A stretch of DNA of 64,000 nucleotides, from the NCBI RefSeq assembly GCF_000359745.1, contig NZ_AQHN01000013.1, positions 1 through 64,000 on the forward strand. Reading direction: 5' to 3'. Positions 34,182-43,202 of this stretch are shown here, one piece after another. Every line of letters begins with the position of its first letter. The first letter of the stretch is position 1. The stretch is from Rhizobium freirei PRF 81 (GTDB taxonomy: Bacteria > Pseudomonadota > Alphaproteobacteria > Rhizobiales > Rhizobiaceae). The notes under the pieces are model-generated. The model was not told the origin of the DNA, made no database searches, and worked only from the letters and a program-made list of their open reading frames with translations. Made by a program: the position numbers and the translations under genes.

Positions 34182-35108
34182 TTAGTCTGCCCATTCGGGA
34201 TCGGTCGTGAAGGCGATCGTCAGCCAGCGATCCGGGCTTTCATCGCCGATCGCTTCGCCGATCTCGTCGCGGATCTGATCCCATTCCTCGAGCTTTTTTG
34301 CCGGCCCATCCCTCGGGGCGATGAAGTAGAGCTCGATCTGCTTGCCGCGCCCAACCCGGGCGACATAAGAGCGGTAATAGTCGAAGTTGTAGCGGTGGAC
34401 GACGTCAGCAGCGACGCGGTCGACATGTTCCTTCAGGGCGGCCGGCGTCACGAGCAATATGTCCGCGAATGCCTGTTTGATCGTTCCGAGCGGCATGGGG
34501 ATGACGACGAGGCATACGATGGCGAGCGCCACCGGGTCGACATAGGGCGACATCCATTGCAGCGCCGTTCCTTGAATGGCGAAGCCGAAGACGAAGGCGA
34601 GGAGCAGGGCCGCGCTGAGGCTGCCGGTCATGACCCAGGCTTTGGCGTCAAGCGCGATGAAATTGGAGCCGAGCGTCTTGTTCGCTCTTCTGCCATAGGC
34701 TGCCATGAAGAAGGCAATGATCATCGTCAGCACCGCATAGATGATGGCATGGTCGAAGGAGAGGTGCCTGCCGCCGGCCATGATGCTGCCGATGGCGTTG
34801 ATCAACGCATAGATGGCGGCACCGGTCAGCAGGATGCCGTTGAGGCCGAGGACCATGGGTTCCAGATGCCAGAAACCCATGGTGAAATGTTTGATGAACC
34901 GGCCGGTGTTTGCGCTATTCGTTGCCGCGGCAATGATCAGATTGGAAACGATCAGCGCGACGATCGTCATGATCGCATCCGTCAGAGCGTAGACGCCGTC
35001 GAAGACGATGGCGTAAGAACCGGACAAAAGCCCGAAGACGATGCCGGCTGCTGCAAGAACGAATGTCACGATGATGGATATACGCAGGACGCTTTGTTCA
35101 GTGATCAC
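34182..35108 (-). CDS. Cation diffusion facilitator family transporter
   Basis: A 308-residue protein with six predicted membrane helices and a cytoplasmic C-terminal domain of about 90 residues. The helix segments FGLLSGSYAIVFDGVYALTDAIMTIVALIVSNLI (metal site of helix 2, DGVYALTD) and FIALDAKAWVMTGSLSAA (helix 5, with Asp) match the divalent-cation exporter pattern. The usual HS--D is replaced by a DG--D-type arrangement, a known variant. GTG 35108 is preferred, with AGGATAGAAGA upstream; the frame extends 69 codons further without a good start. Metal specificity (Zn, Mn, Fe or Co) cannot be told. Confidence 0.85.
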   Translation of the reverse strand: MITEQSVLRISIIVTFVLAAAGIVFGLLSGSYAIVFDGVYALTDAIMTIVALIVSNLIIAAATNSANTGRFIKHFTMGFWHLEPMVLGLNGILLTGAAIYALINAIGSIMAGGRHLSFDHAIIYAVLTMIIAFFMAAYGRRANKTLGSNFIALDAKAWVMTGSLSAALLLAFVFGFAIQGTALQWMSPYVDPVALAIVCLVVIPMPLGTIKQAFADILLVTPAALKEHVDRVAADVVHRYNFDYYRSYVARVGRGKQIELYFIAPRDGPAKKLEEWDQIRDEIGEAIGDESPDRWLTIAFTTDPEWAD

Positions 35109-35226
35109 TCTTCTATCCTCGGGAGGGATGCCCAGCCTGATGGTCCAAGCAATACCATAATATACGGCGGGCTTTGCGATATCATGCAAGCCGATGAGAC
35201 AGGAGCGCGAATAGAGGTGCGGAGCA

Positions 35227-36171
35227 CTATCTGGGTTCTCGCTTTCTTGCGTTCTGTCCCTGTTGCCGGAATTCGCTGGGCGTAACGCCCGCCAATCTCT
35301 TGAAGTCGCGCGCAAAATGGAACGGATCGGGATAGCCGCATTTGGCAGCTATCCTTCCGATCTGATCTTCAGTGACCACGAGCAGCCGTTTGGCGGCATT
35401 GACGCGCTCGTGGCGCAGCCAGTCGAGCGGCGTCGTTCCCATTCTCTGGCGGAAGCGGCGAAACAGCTGCGCCTGGCTCAAATTGGCCGCATCCGCGAGT
35501 TCTGCCACGCTCCAGGGATGCGAGAGATCTGCCCTTACCATTTCCACCGTGCGCTGCAGCCGCTGCACCGCGCTGCTGAGATCGCCGCCATCGGCGCGCT
35601 CGGAAATTAGCGTCGAAATCAGCTGGGCGAGTAGTGCAAAACATCGGCTGTCGGCCAGGAAGCTGCTTCCTTCCACTTCGCTTAGAATGTTCTCGAACAG
35701 CGGCTGCAGATCATGTTGGGCCGCCGTTCCAAAGACCGGATTCATGCCCACTCCGAGGTTATCGAAGAGGGTGTCCAATCCTTGCCCGACGAAGCCGAGC
35801 CAGAGATAGGACCAGTGGGTGCAGCGCGGCTCGCAGCCATGCGAATAGAGCATCGAGGAATCGAGCCATGCGACGGTTCTCTCCGGTAGCAGATTTGGTC
35901 GCCCGCTAATATCAAGCACGCCTTTCCCGTTGAGAGTGAGGATCAGCGTGTGCTGGTTGAAGCGGTGGGCGATCGGCGCTTCCGCAGGCGTGCAGATCCG
36001 CCGTCCGGCGGCAAGAAGCGAATAGGGCAAGGCGCGGGACAGCCGGCCCGGCGTTTGGAAGAAGACTTCATCGAGGGGGCGGATTTCCGCCCGGGCTGCA
36101 TCGTCGATCATGATGATCGGATCGTATCCGAGGATGAGAGTTTTATCCATATGGCTGCGGTTCGCATCCAT
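35227..36171 (-). CDS. AraC-family transcriptional regulator
   Basis: A 314-residue regulator. The N-terminal cupin-like part (about 40-130) includes AHRFNQHTLILTLNGKGVL. The C-terminal region has two helix-turn-helix units typical of AraC/XylS: WSVAELADAANLSQAQLFRRFRQRMGTTPLDWLRHERVNAAKRLL and IGRIAAKCGYPDPFHFARDFKRLAGVTPSEFRQ. It is divergent from the P450-ferredoxin pair, 63 bp between start codons, so it is the likely activator of that pair. A second ATG at 36150 is possible; the ribosome site upstream of 36171 is weak (AGAAAG). Confidence 0.9.
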   Translation of the reverse strand: MDANRSHMDKTLILGYDPIIMIDDAARAEIRPLDEVFFQTPGRLSRALPYSLLAAGRRICTPAEAPIAHRFNQHTLILTLNGKGVLDISGRPNLLPERTVAWLDSSMLYSHGCEPRCTHWSYLWLGFVGQGLDTLFDNLGVGMNPVFGTAAQHDLQPLFENILSEVEGSSFLADSRCFALLAQLISTLISERADGGDLSSAVQRLQRTVEMVRADLSHPWSVAELADAANLSQAQLFRRFRQRMGTTPLDWLRHERVNAAKRLLVVTEDQIGRIAAKCGYPDPFHFARDFKRLAGVTPSEFRQQGQNARKREPR

Positions 36172-36234
36172 GTCTTTCTGTTCGGAGAGCGGCTATTCTA
36201 CCGTTCTTGAACCGGAATAGAGGAGATCCAGGTG

Positions 36235-37464
36235 ATGACGGCGAGCCCCGTATTTGATCCGCTCTCAAAGGCCTTCGCGGATGATCCCTATACATCCTAT
36301 AGCGAGCTGCGCGCCAGCCCCGGACCGGTCTATTACGAGCATTTCGATATATGGCTGCTGTCGCGCTATCAGGATGTTGCCGCGGCCGCCGCCGACAAGA
36401 CGCTGGTGCGTTCGATGGAGTTCTTCCTCTCGCCCAAGGAGATAGAGGAGGAGAAGGTTCGCCTGAACTGGCACGACATGCCGAACCATTCGCGCTTCGT
36501 GCAGTTCAGCCTGCTGGATTCCGATGGCGAAACGCATGACCGCCTGCGGCGCAAGGTCTTCCGTGAATTTACCCCGGCCCTCGTCGCGCGACAGCGCGGA
36601 ATGATCCAGGATTTCGTCGACAAGCTGCTCGATCGGTTGCTCGAGGTTGGAACCATCGATTTCGTCGAGGATCTCGCCTCGCAGGTGCCGGGCCATATCA
36701 TCGGCTCGGTTCTCGGCGTACCGGAGGAATATGCGGGGCAGCTGCGGAAATGGTCGGAAGAGGTCGTGCAATATTTCGACGTCGACCGCAGCGCCGAGCG
36801 CAAGGCCATTGCCGAGCGTGCGACGACGGAGTTCTACGAACTGCTGAAGGAACTCATTGCCGATCGTGTGCGCAACCCGCGCGAAGACCTTCTCTGTCGG
36901 CTGACGCAGGCTTACACGAGCGGCGAGATGACCGAAGACGAGCTCGTTTCCACCTGTATGCTGATCCTGATGGCCGGCCATGGCTCGACGATCGACGTGC
37001 TCGGCAGCGGAATGCACGCGCTTTTGCAGTATCCCGACGCCCTAGCCAAGCTCAGGGATACGCCGGCCGTCATGCCGACCGCCATTCAGGAAATGTTCCG
37101 GTTCGAATCGCCGCTGCCGTTCTTTCATCGCTATCTGACCGAAGACAAGATCATTGCCGGTAAGAGCTTGCCGAAAGGCACCAAGGTCGGCTTGCTCTAT
37201 GGCGCAGCCAACCGCGATCCTGAGCAGTTCGAGGCGCCTGATCTGTTCAATATCGAGCGGACCCCCAACCGGCATCTGGCCTTCGGCGGCGGCGCGCATT
37301 TCTGTCTCGGCAATCACCTTGCCCGGCTGGACATGGAGATCATCTTCTCGACGCTGCTCCAGCGCACCCGTTCCATCGAACTGCTGGACGAGCGTCCGGC
37401 CTACAAGCGCGGGCTGTCGGTTCGCGGGCCCCAGCGCCTCAACATCCGTCTTATTGCCGCCTGA
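36235..37464 (+). CDS. Cytochrome P450
   Basis: A 409-residue soluble bacterial P450. The heme-binding loop is FGGGAHFCLGNHLAR with the thiolate cysteine at residue 357. The ExxR pair is in EMFRFES, and the I-helix oxygen motif is AGHGSTID, where the usual second Thr region is shifted (GHGST). A meander-type block NRDPEQFEAPDLFNIER is present. It receives electrons from the adjacent ferredoxin; no reductase gene is nearby. GTG 36232 and ATG 36235 are both possible after AGGAG at 36221-36225. Substrate unknown; sequences of this type hydroxylate small terpenes, fatty or aromatic compounds. Confidence 0.93.
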   Translation: MTASPVFDPLSKAFADDPYTSYSELRASPGPVYYEHFDIWLLSRYQDVAAAAADKTLVRSMEFFLSPKEIEEEKVRLNWHDMPNHSRFVQFSLLDSDGETHDRLRRKVFREFTPALVARQRGMIQDFVDKLLDRLLEVGTIDFVEDLASQVPGHIIGSVLGVPEEYAGQLRKWSEEVVQYFDVDRSAERKAIAERATTEFYELLKELIADRVRNPREDLLCRLTQAYTSGEMTEDELVSTCMLILMAGHGSTIDVLGSGMHALLQYPDALAKLRDTPAVMPTAIQEMFRFESPLPFFHRYLTEDKIIAGKSLPKGTKVGLLYGAANRDPEQFEAPDLFNIERTPNRHLAFGGGAHFCLGNHLARLDMEIIFSTLLQRTRSIELLDERPAYKRGLSVRGPQRLNIRLIAA

Positions 37465-37493
37465 ACGGGTTTATCGAAAGCATGGAGAATGCA

Positions 37494-37814
37494 ATGAGTG
37501 AAGTCGTGTTCGTCGATTCCGCCGGCCGGGAGACGCGTGTGAGTGCAGAAGATGGCGAGACGCTGATGGCCGTCGCGGTCAGAAGCGGTATCGATGGTAT
37601 CGTCGCGCAATGCGGGGGAGCCTTGGCCTGCGGCACCTGTCATTGCTATATCGACGAGGCCCATCTCGATCTCCTGCCGCTGCCTTCGGAGGAAGAGGCT
37701 GACATGATCGAGTTCGTTATGGAGCCGAAGGCCAATAGCCGCCTCAGCTGTCAGATCCTCATGAACGGCGTCACCGACGGCATGCGCGTCGTCATCCCCG
37801 ACAGCCAGCACTGA
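37494..37814 (+). CDS. [2Fe-2S] ferredoxin, putidaredoxin type
   Basis: A 106-residue adrenodoxin/putidaredoxin-like ferredoxin. Cluster ligands follow the class pattern: C40, C46, C49 (CGGALACGTC) and C86 (SRLSCQI). The segment CHCYIDEAHLDLLPLPSEEEADMIEF is the acidic interaction helix that docks the P450 and a reductase. ATG 37494 has GGAG about 7 bases upstream and is better placed than ATG 37482. It follows the P450 gene by 29 bp and is surely its electron donor. Confidence 0.93.
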   Translation: MSEVVFVDSAGRETRVSAEDGETLMAVAVRSGIDGIVAQCGGALACGTCHCYIDEAHLDLLPLPSEEEADMIEFVMEPKANSRLSCQILMNGVTDGMRVVIPDSQH

Positions 37815-37907
37815 TATCCAGGATTTCGGTTTGCCGGGATAATCTCTTCGGATTCGACTTTCATGATCGAATGATGGCACCGGCGATGATGCCGGCGCGT
37901 CGTATCG

Positions 37908-39611
37908 CTATGACTGGATCGCTTGCCGCCATCTCTGGCGCGCCTGCCGATAGTGCGCGGGATCCGGTATCGGAACGGCAGCCATCAGGTTTCGCGTGTA
38001 ATCGTCGCTCGAATTTTCGAACACCTGCCGGCGCGTGCCCATTTCCACGATTCGTCCGCCGCGCATGACGGCGACGTGATGCGACATCTTCTCGATGACG
38101 GCCATGTCATGCGAAATGAAGAGATAGGCAAGTCCCATCTGTTCCTGCAACTCGAGCATGAGGTCGAGAACGCGCGCGCGCACCGAAACGTCGAGTGCGG
38201 CCACGCTCTCATCGGCAACGATCAGCTTCGGTTCGAGCGCCAGCGCTCGCGCGATGCAGATGCGCTGACGTTGGCCGCCGGAAAACTCGTGCGGATAGCG
38301 GCTTGCGGCGTCCGACGTCAGTCCGACGCGCTTCAACAACGCCGTGATGCGATCCTTTCGCTCGGATGCATTGCCCACATTGTGGATGACGAGCGGCTCT
38401 GCGATCGCCGAGCCGACGCTCATGCGCGGATCGAGCGAGGCATAGGGATCTTGAAAGATCATCTGCGCCGCACGGCGCACCGGCTGCATCTTCGTGGCGG
38501 AAAGCCCATGAACCTCGCGGCCCTCGATTTTCACGCTACCGGTAAAACCGATGAGATTGAGAATGGCTTTGCCCGTGGTGGACTTGCCCGATCCGCTCTC
38601 ACCTACCAGCCCGAGCGTCTGACCGGCCTTGATCGTGAAGGATACCTCGTCGACAGTGGGGGCGGTGGTTTTGTCTTTGCCGAACAATCCCGCCTTGCCG
38701 CCATAGGTCACGCTCAGCTTTTCGACCTCGACGATCGGAGCGGCCGGCGCGGTCATCTTGGGAGCATTCGAAATGCGTGGTGGCTCGTCGGTGCCGGCAT
38801 GCGTGCCAAGGCGCGGCACGGCGGCCAGCAGCTCGCGCGTGTAGGCCTGGCCGGGTTTGCCGAAGACGTCTAGCGCATCACCCTGTTCCACGATGCGGCC
38901 ATGCTGCATGATCGCGACACGATCGGCCATCTCGGCGACGACACCCATGTCATGGGTAATCAGCAGGATCGACGTGTTGAATTCGTCGCGAAGCTCGCGC
39001 ATCAGCGTCAAGATCTGCGCTTGCACCGTAACGTCGAGCGCCGTGGTCGGCTCGTCGGCGATCAGCACTTTCGGACGGCATGACAGGGCCATGGCGATCA
39101 TGACACGCTGGCGCATGCCGCCGGAGAGCTCGTAAGGATATTGGGTCAAGCGCTTGGCCGCGTCGCTGATATGGACGGCATCCAGCATCGATTTTGCAAT
39201 CTTCGTGGCATCGCCGGCAATGTCAGCCTGATGCTCGCGAATGGCTTCGATAAGCTGCGCGCCGATCGTCATGACCGGATTGAGCGAGGTCATCGGCTCC
39301 TGAAAGATCATCGCCACTTCGCCTCCGCGGATCTGACGAAGGGCGCGGTGCGGAATGCCGACGATATTGCGCCCCTCCAGCAGGATCTCGCCCGATGCGA
39401 CCTTCAGCGAAGCCTTGGGGAGCAAGCCCATGATTGACAGGGATGTCACCGACTTCCCCGATCCGGACTCGCCCGCAAGGCAAAGCGTCTTGCCGGGCTC
39501 GAGGTCGAAGCTCACCTCATCGAGGATGCGCTTCAACCCTTCCGGCGTTCTAGCATCGACGCTCAGGTTGCGGACGGAGAGAACCGCTGAACGGGCGCTT
39601 TGATTGCTCAC
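37908..39611 (-). CDS. Dipeptide-type ABC transporter ATPase, fused two-domain (DppDF/GsiA-like)
   Basis: A 567-residue protein with two complete ABC ATPase domains. The first (about 8-260) has [23 protein letters not shown] and [12 protein letters not shown]; the second (about 300-555) has [29 protein letters not shown] and [12 protein letters not shown]. In the second Walker B the usual DEP is DES, which keeps the catalytic Glu. Each domain carries the oligopeptide-type C-terminal extension. It energises the permeases encoded upstream. Its ATG overlaps the fmdA stop codon (ATGA), so it is the last gene of the amide operon. Confidence 0.94.
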   Translation of the reverse strand: MSNQSARSAVLSVRNLSVDARTPEGLKRILDEVSFDLEPGKTLCLAGESGSGKSVTSLSIMGLLPKASLKVASGEILLEGRNIVGIPHRALRQIRGGEVAMIFQEPMTSLNPVMTIGAQLIEAIREHQADIAGDATKIAKSMLDAVHISDAAKRLTQYPYELSGGMRQRVMIAMALSCRPKVLIADEPTTALDVTVQAQILTLMRELRDEFNTSILLITHDMGVVAEMADRVAIMQHGRIVEQGDALDVFGKPGQAYTRELLAAVPRLGTHAGTDEPPRISNAPKMTAPAAPIVEVEKLSVTYGGKAGLFGKDKTTAPTVDEVSFTIKAGQTLGLVGESGSGKSTTGKAILNLIGFTGSVKIEGREVHGLSATKMQPVRRAAQMIFQDPYASLDPRMSVGSAIAEPLVIHNVGNASERKDRITALLKRVGLTSDAASRYPHEFSGGQRQRICIARALALEPKLIVADESVAALDVSVRARVLDLMLELQEQMGLAYLFISHDMAVIEKMSHHVAVMRGGRIVEMGTRRQVFENSSDDYTRNLMAAVPIPDPAHYRQARQRWRQAIQS

Positions 39612-40582
39612 GCGAAGACAATCCTTGGAAAATAGAAGGAAACAACCCAGTTGGGCATATCGACGATTTCGCTGATCCGCAGATCACCGCAAACCGAGCA
39701 GAGCATGTAGGCATCGACCGGATTGAGGCCATGTTCGGCCGCAAGCAGGTCGATCATGCGCATGACGGCTTCCTTCGCACCGGTCATCAGATCCGGGCCG
39801 ATACCGGTCGTCACTTCGTAGCCGGCGCCGTCGAGATGTCGCGTGACGGGTTCGGTGGTCGTAAAGCGCGGGGTCTGGAGGTTGGCGCCTTTGACCAGGT
39901 CGAGCGTCAACTCGACATTCATCTGGCTTTCGATGGCCGTGCCGCAAACTTCGCCGTCGCCCTGCGCGGCATGCGTGTCGCCGACCGAGAAAAGTGCGCC
40001 TTCCGTTTCGATCGGCAGATAGAGCGTGACGCCCGCCGTCAGATCACGGATGTCCAAATTGCCGCCGACGCGACGGGGCGGAAGAACGGAGTGGAGGCCA
40101 GGTTCTGCCGGTGCCACGCCGATTGTTCCCGTAAACGGCTTCAGGGGCACGCGACCGCCCGGGCCAAATGCTGAAGGCGCCATGGTGACGCTGTCATACT
40201 TCCAGACATGCAGCGCCGGGTCCTTGAACTGGTCGGCGAGGAGTCCGAAGCCCGGAATATTCGCCGTCCAGCCGTGACCGATCGGGTGAAACTTGCAGAT
40301 GGTTACCTTGAGGGCGTCGCCGGGCTTGGCGCCTTCCACATAGACCGGACCGGAGACGGGATTGATCTTGGCGAAGTCGAGATTGACGAGCGTTTCCAGC
40401 GTCGCATCTGCGCCCATCTGGCCACCCGATGAATCCATGCATTCGAACAGGATGGTTTCGCCGGGCTTGGCCGTCAGCGCCGGCGGAAAGTCCTTGTTCC
40501 AGCCGAAATGATGCTGCGCGCGATGAATAGTGTGGGTGCAGGCGATGCACATGATGGTCTCCGAGTTCAATTCCGCTGGCAT
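39608..40582 (-). CDS. fmdA: Acetamidase/formamidase family protein
   Basis: A 324-residue amide hydrolase of the FmdA_AmdA family, which converts formamide or acetamide to ammonia and the acid. Family blocks: GETILFECMDSSGGQ at residues 45-60, GPVYVEGAKPGDALKVTI, GFGLLADQF, FGPGGRVPLKPFTGTIGVAP, PPRRVGGNLDIRDLTAGVTLYLPIETEGALFSVGDTHAAQGDGEVCGTAIE with the metal/catalytic acidic residues, and a late DAYMLCSVCGDLRISEIVD. Start ATG 40582 follows AGGGAGA; longer frames lie inside the preceding gene. It sits between the binding-protein and ATPase genes, so the importer probably brings in its amide substrate. The ribosome site is paired in a hairpin at 40589-40615. Confidence 0.92.
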   Translation of the reverse strand: MPAELNSETIMCIACTHTIHRAQHHFGWNKDFPPALTAKPGETILFECMDSSGGQMGADATLETLVNLDFAKINPVSGPVYVEGAKPGDALKVTICKFHPIGHGWTANIPGFGLLADQFKDPALHVWKYDSVTMAPSAFGPGGRVPLKPFTGTIGVAPAEPGLHSVLPPRRVGGNLDIRDLTAGVTLYLPIETEGALFSVGDTHAAQGDGEVCGTAIESQMNVELTLDLVKGANLQTPRFTTTEPVTRHLDGAGYEVTTGIGPDLMTGAKEAVMRMIDLLAAEHGLNPVDAYMLCSVCGDLRISEIVDMPNWVVSFYFPRIVFA

Positions 40583-40588
40583 TGGCCG

Positions 40589-40615
40589 GTCTCCCTTGCG
40601 CGCGGCGAGGGAGAC
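40589..40615 (-). promoter_or_regulatory. Hairpin masking the fmdA ribosome-binding site
   Basis: On the coding strand GTCTCCCT pairs with AGGGAGAC across an 11-nt GC-rich loop; the 3' arm contains the Shine-Dalgarno AGGGAG of fmdA. In the mRNA this 8-bp stem would limit initiation on fmdA. Regulation is inferred. Confidence 0.45.
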
Positions 40616-40635
40616 GGATTGGTCGTCTTCTTGGC

Positions 40636-42255
40636 TTATTGCTTCACGAAGATCGCGTCGTAGTTGATGACGCGGGTCGGATCGACATAGATGTTGCCCG
40701 AGCCGCCCATGCGCAGCGACTTGGCGACCACGCGGCGCTCGTTGATGACGGGCACCCAAGGGGCATCGGCCATGATGTCGGTGAAGATCTTGCCCCAGGC
40801 CGCCTGACGCTCGGCAACCTTGGCCGGATCCGACATGGAGTCGGCCGCGACGGCGCGTTCGTCCAGGGCCTTGTTGCAGTACCACGACCAGTTCCAGCCA
40901 CCCGGAACGGCACCAGAGCAACCGAGGATCGGGCCGTAGAAGTTGGACGCATCCGGGAAGTCGGCGATCCAGGCCATGCCGCCCGACCAAATCATCGGCG
41001 CTTCGCCTTCGGTGCCGCCAGCGGAGATGACGTTGGCCTGGGCAAGCGCGCGGACCTCGGCCTTGATGCCGATCGCCGCCAGATCCTGTTGGATCGACTG
41101 TGCGATGCGCGGTTGCGGATCGGTGTTGGTCGAATAGAGCACGGTCGAGAAGCCATCGGGATAGCCGGCCTCGGCAAGCAATGCCTTTGCCTTCTTCGCA
41201 TCATAAGCAAAGCCCTGGAACGACTTGTCGTAGCCCGGCATCAGCGGCGGCAGGACCTGATTTGCCGATGTCGCGCGGCCGTTCAGGATTCGCGTGATGC
41301 GATCCTTGTTGACGGCCATGTTGACGGCCTCGCGGACTTTCAGATTGTCGAACGGCTTTACCTTGGTGTTGAGCGTGATGTAGCCGGTATGTAGCTGTTC
41401 GCCGTCGACGATCATGTTCGCGCCGTCGGGGGAATTCTTGATTTCCAGGAATTTGGCCGGCGGAATGCCGTCGCCGACGATATCGACCTCGCCTTTCTGC
41501 AGGCGCAGAAGCGCGACGAGCGGTTCCTGGCCGACTTCGACGGTGAAGCTGTCGACATGCGGAACACCCTTGGCGAAGTAGTCCTTGTTACGCTCGAAGA
41601 CGAGCTTCTGTCCGATGGTCCAGTCCTTCAGGATGAAGGTGCCGGAGCCGACCGGCTTCTTGCCGAAGTCGCCGTTTGCGGCCTCTACGGCTTCCTTCGG
41701 CACGACCGAGGCGAAGTTGATCGCCAGCACATGCAGGAAGGTCGCGTCGGGGCGGCTCAGATGGAAGGCGACGGTGCCCGCATCCGGAGCTTCGATGCCC
41801 GGAAGGTTGTCGGCCTTGCCGGCGGCCATATCCTCATAACCCTTGATCGCACCGAAGAAGCCAGCGCCGGGACCTTGCGTCTTCGGGTTGACCGCGCGCT
41901 CGATCGAATATTTGACGTCGGAAGCGACGATCTCGCGTCCATTCGAGAACTTCACGCCCTTGTGCAGCTTGAAGGTATAGGTCAGGCCGTCCGGGGAGAC
42001 GGTGAAGCTTTCGGCCAGCGATGGGACGAGCTTCGCGGTGCCTGGTTCGTAGTCCATCAGACGGGAAAACAGGCTCTTGATCATCGACCAGTTCACCCAG
42101 TCATAGCCGATGGCCGGATCGAGCGTGGTAATGTCGTCCTTGTAGGTGACGGTGATGCTGCCGCCCTGGGCGGGCTGATCGGAGGCATGGCCGGCCAGCG
42201 GCGTGAAGGCCAGCATGGCAGCCGTCGTCGTTCTGAGTAACCAGCTTTTGAACAT
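40636..42255 (-). CDS. ABC transporter substrate-binding protein, dipeptide family (SBP_bac_5)
   Basis: A 539-residue periplasmic protein. The signal peptide is MFKSWLLRTTTAAMLAFTPLAGHASD. The mature part has the family 5 hallmarks: TLDPAIGYDWVNWSMIKSLFSRLMDYEPGT, LAESFTVSPDGLTYTFKLHKGVKFSNGREIVASDVKYSIERAVNP, and a C-terminal domain with NMAVNKDRITRILNGRAT. Such proteins bind peptides, nickel, glutathione or other small amide-containing solutes. Here the flanking AmiC, AmiR and formamidase genes suggest a small amide or a compound releasing one. It stands 26 bp downstream of the permease gene and 53 bp upstream of fmdA. Confidence 0.94.
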   Translation of the reverse strand: MFKSWLLRTTTAAMLAFTPLAGHASDQPAQGGSITVTYKDDITTLDPAIGYDWVNWSMIKSLFSRLMDYEPGTAKLVPSLAESFTVSPDGLTYTFKLHKGVKFSNGREIVASDVKYSIERAVNPKTQGPGAGFFGAIKGYEDMAAGKADNLPGIEAPDAGTVAFHLSRPDATFLHVLAINFASVVPKEAVEAANGDFGKKPVGSGTFILKDWTIGQKLVFERNKDYFAKGVPHVDSFTVEVGQEPLVALLRLQKGEVDIVGDGIPPAKFLEIKNSPDGANMIVDGEQLHTGYITLNTKVKPFDNLKVREAVNMAVNKDRITRILNGRATSANQVLPPLMPGYDKSFQGFAYDAKKAKALLAEAGYPDGFSTVLYSTNTDPQPRIAQSIQQDLAAIGIKAEVRALAQANVISAGGTEGEAPMIWSGGMAWIADFPDASNFYGPILGCSGAVPGGWNWSWYCNKALDERAVAADSMSDPAKVAERQAAWGKIFTDIMADAPWVPVINERRVVAKSLRMGGSGNIYVDPTRVINYDAIFVKQ

Positions 42256-42281
42256 AGATTAGTTCCCCTTCTTGGTGTGAT

Positions 42282-43202
42282 TCAATGCGAACGAATGCGT
42301 GGATCGATAAGCGGTGCGATAAGGTCGGCAGCGAGGTTGCCGAGAATGATGGCGAGCGCGGAGGTGAGCGTGACGCCCATGATGATCGGGATGTCGACCT
42401 GCTGGATCGCCTGCCAGGCCAGCTGGCCGATGCCCGGCCAGCCATAAACGGCTTCCACCACCACCACGCCGCCCATGAACTGGCCGATGTCGATGCCGAT
42501 CATGGCAATGATCGGCAGGATGGCGTTGGGCAGGGCATGGCGCAGGATAATGCGCCGCCCGGAGAGGCCTTTGGCACGAGCCGTGCGGATGAAATCCTGG
42601 TTCAGCACATCGATCATGGCGGAACGAACCATGCGGGCATACCAGCCGGCGCCGAGAAGGCCGAGCGTGGCGGCTGGCAGCACGATGTTGGAGAAGCTGC
42701 CGTAGCCGCTCATCGGGAACCAGCCGAGCGTGGCCGCGAAGAGATAGAGCAGAAGCAGTGCGACGACGAATTGCGGGGCGGAGACGCCGACGAAGGCAGA
42801 CGCCATGACGAGCCGGTCGGTCGGGCCGCCGCGATCGAGCGCTGCGATGATGCCGAGCGTCAGGCCAAGCAGCACTTCCACGAAGATGCCTGCCGCCATC
42901 AAGGTGATCGTCGCTGGCAGGCGGGCCAGGATGAGGGTCATAACTTGCGTTTTTTGCGCATAGGAGCGGCCGAGGTCGCCATGCAGCAGGCCGTTCAGAT
43001 AGTGCATGAATTGCGCGAGCAGCGGCTGATCGAGACCGAGCTCGCGCCGGATATTGTCCACCGTCTGTGGTGTGGCACTGCGGCCGGCGATCATGCGCGC
43101 CGGGTCGGCCGGCAGTGCATAGAGCAGGATGAAGGTAATGGCGGCGACGCCGAGAAGGATGAGCGCCGATTGAACGAGGCGTCTTGCAAGTACGTTCAGC
43201 AT
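42282..43202 (-). CDS. ABC transporter permease, DppB type
   Basis: A 306-residue membrane protein. N-terminal VLARRLVQSALILLGVAAITFILLYALPADPARMIAG is the standard DppB opening helix and periplasmic loop. The EAA loop is DFIRTARAKGLSGRRIILRHALPNAILPI. Six helices are predicted. The start overlaps the dppC stop codon at 43202, so the two are translated together. Confidence 0.95.
   Translation of the reverse strand: MLNVLARRLVQSALILLGVAAITFILLYALPADPARMIAGRSATPQTVDNIRRELGLDQPLLAQFMHYLNGLLHGDLGRSYAQKTQVMTLILARLPATITLMAAGIFVEVLLGLTLGIIAALDRGGPTDRLVMASAFVGVSAPQFVVALLLLYLFAATLGWFPMSGYGSFSNIVLPAATLGLLGAGWYARMVRSAMIDVLNQDFIRTARAKGLSGRRIILRHALPNAILPIIAMIGIDIGQFMGGVVVVEAVYGWPGIGQLAWQAIQQVDIPIIMGVTLTSALAIILGNLAADLIAPLIDPRIRSH

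Noticed and set aside
37877..37899. GCACCGGCGATGATGCCGGCGC hairpin-like segment after the amide operon considered as terminator
   Set aside because: The stem is short and imperfect and no T run follows in the direction of the operon.
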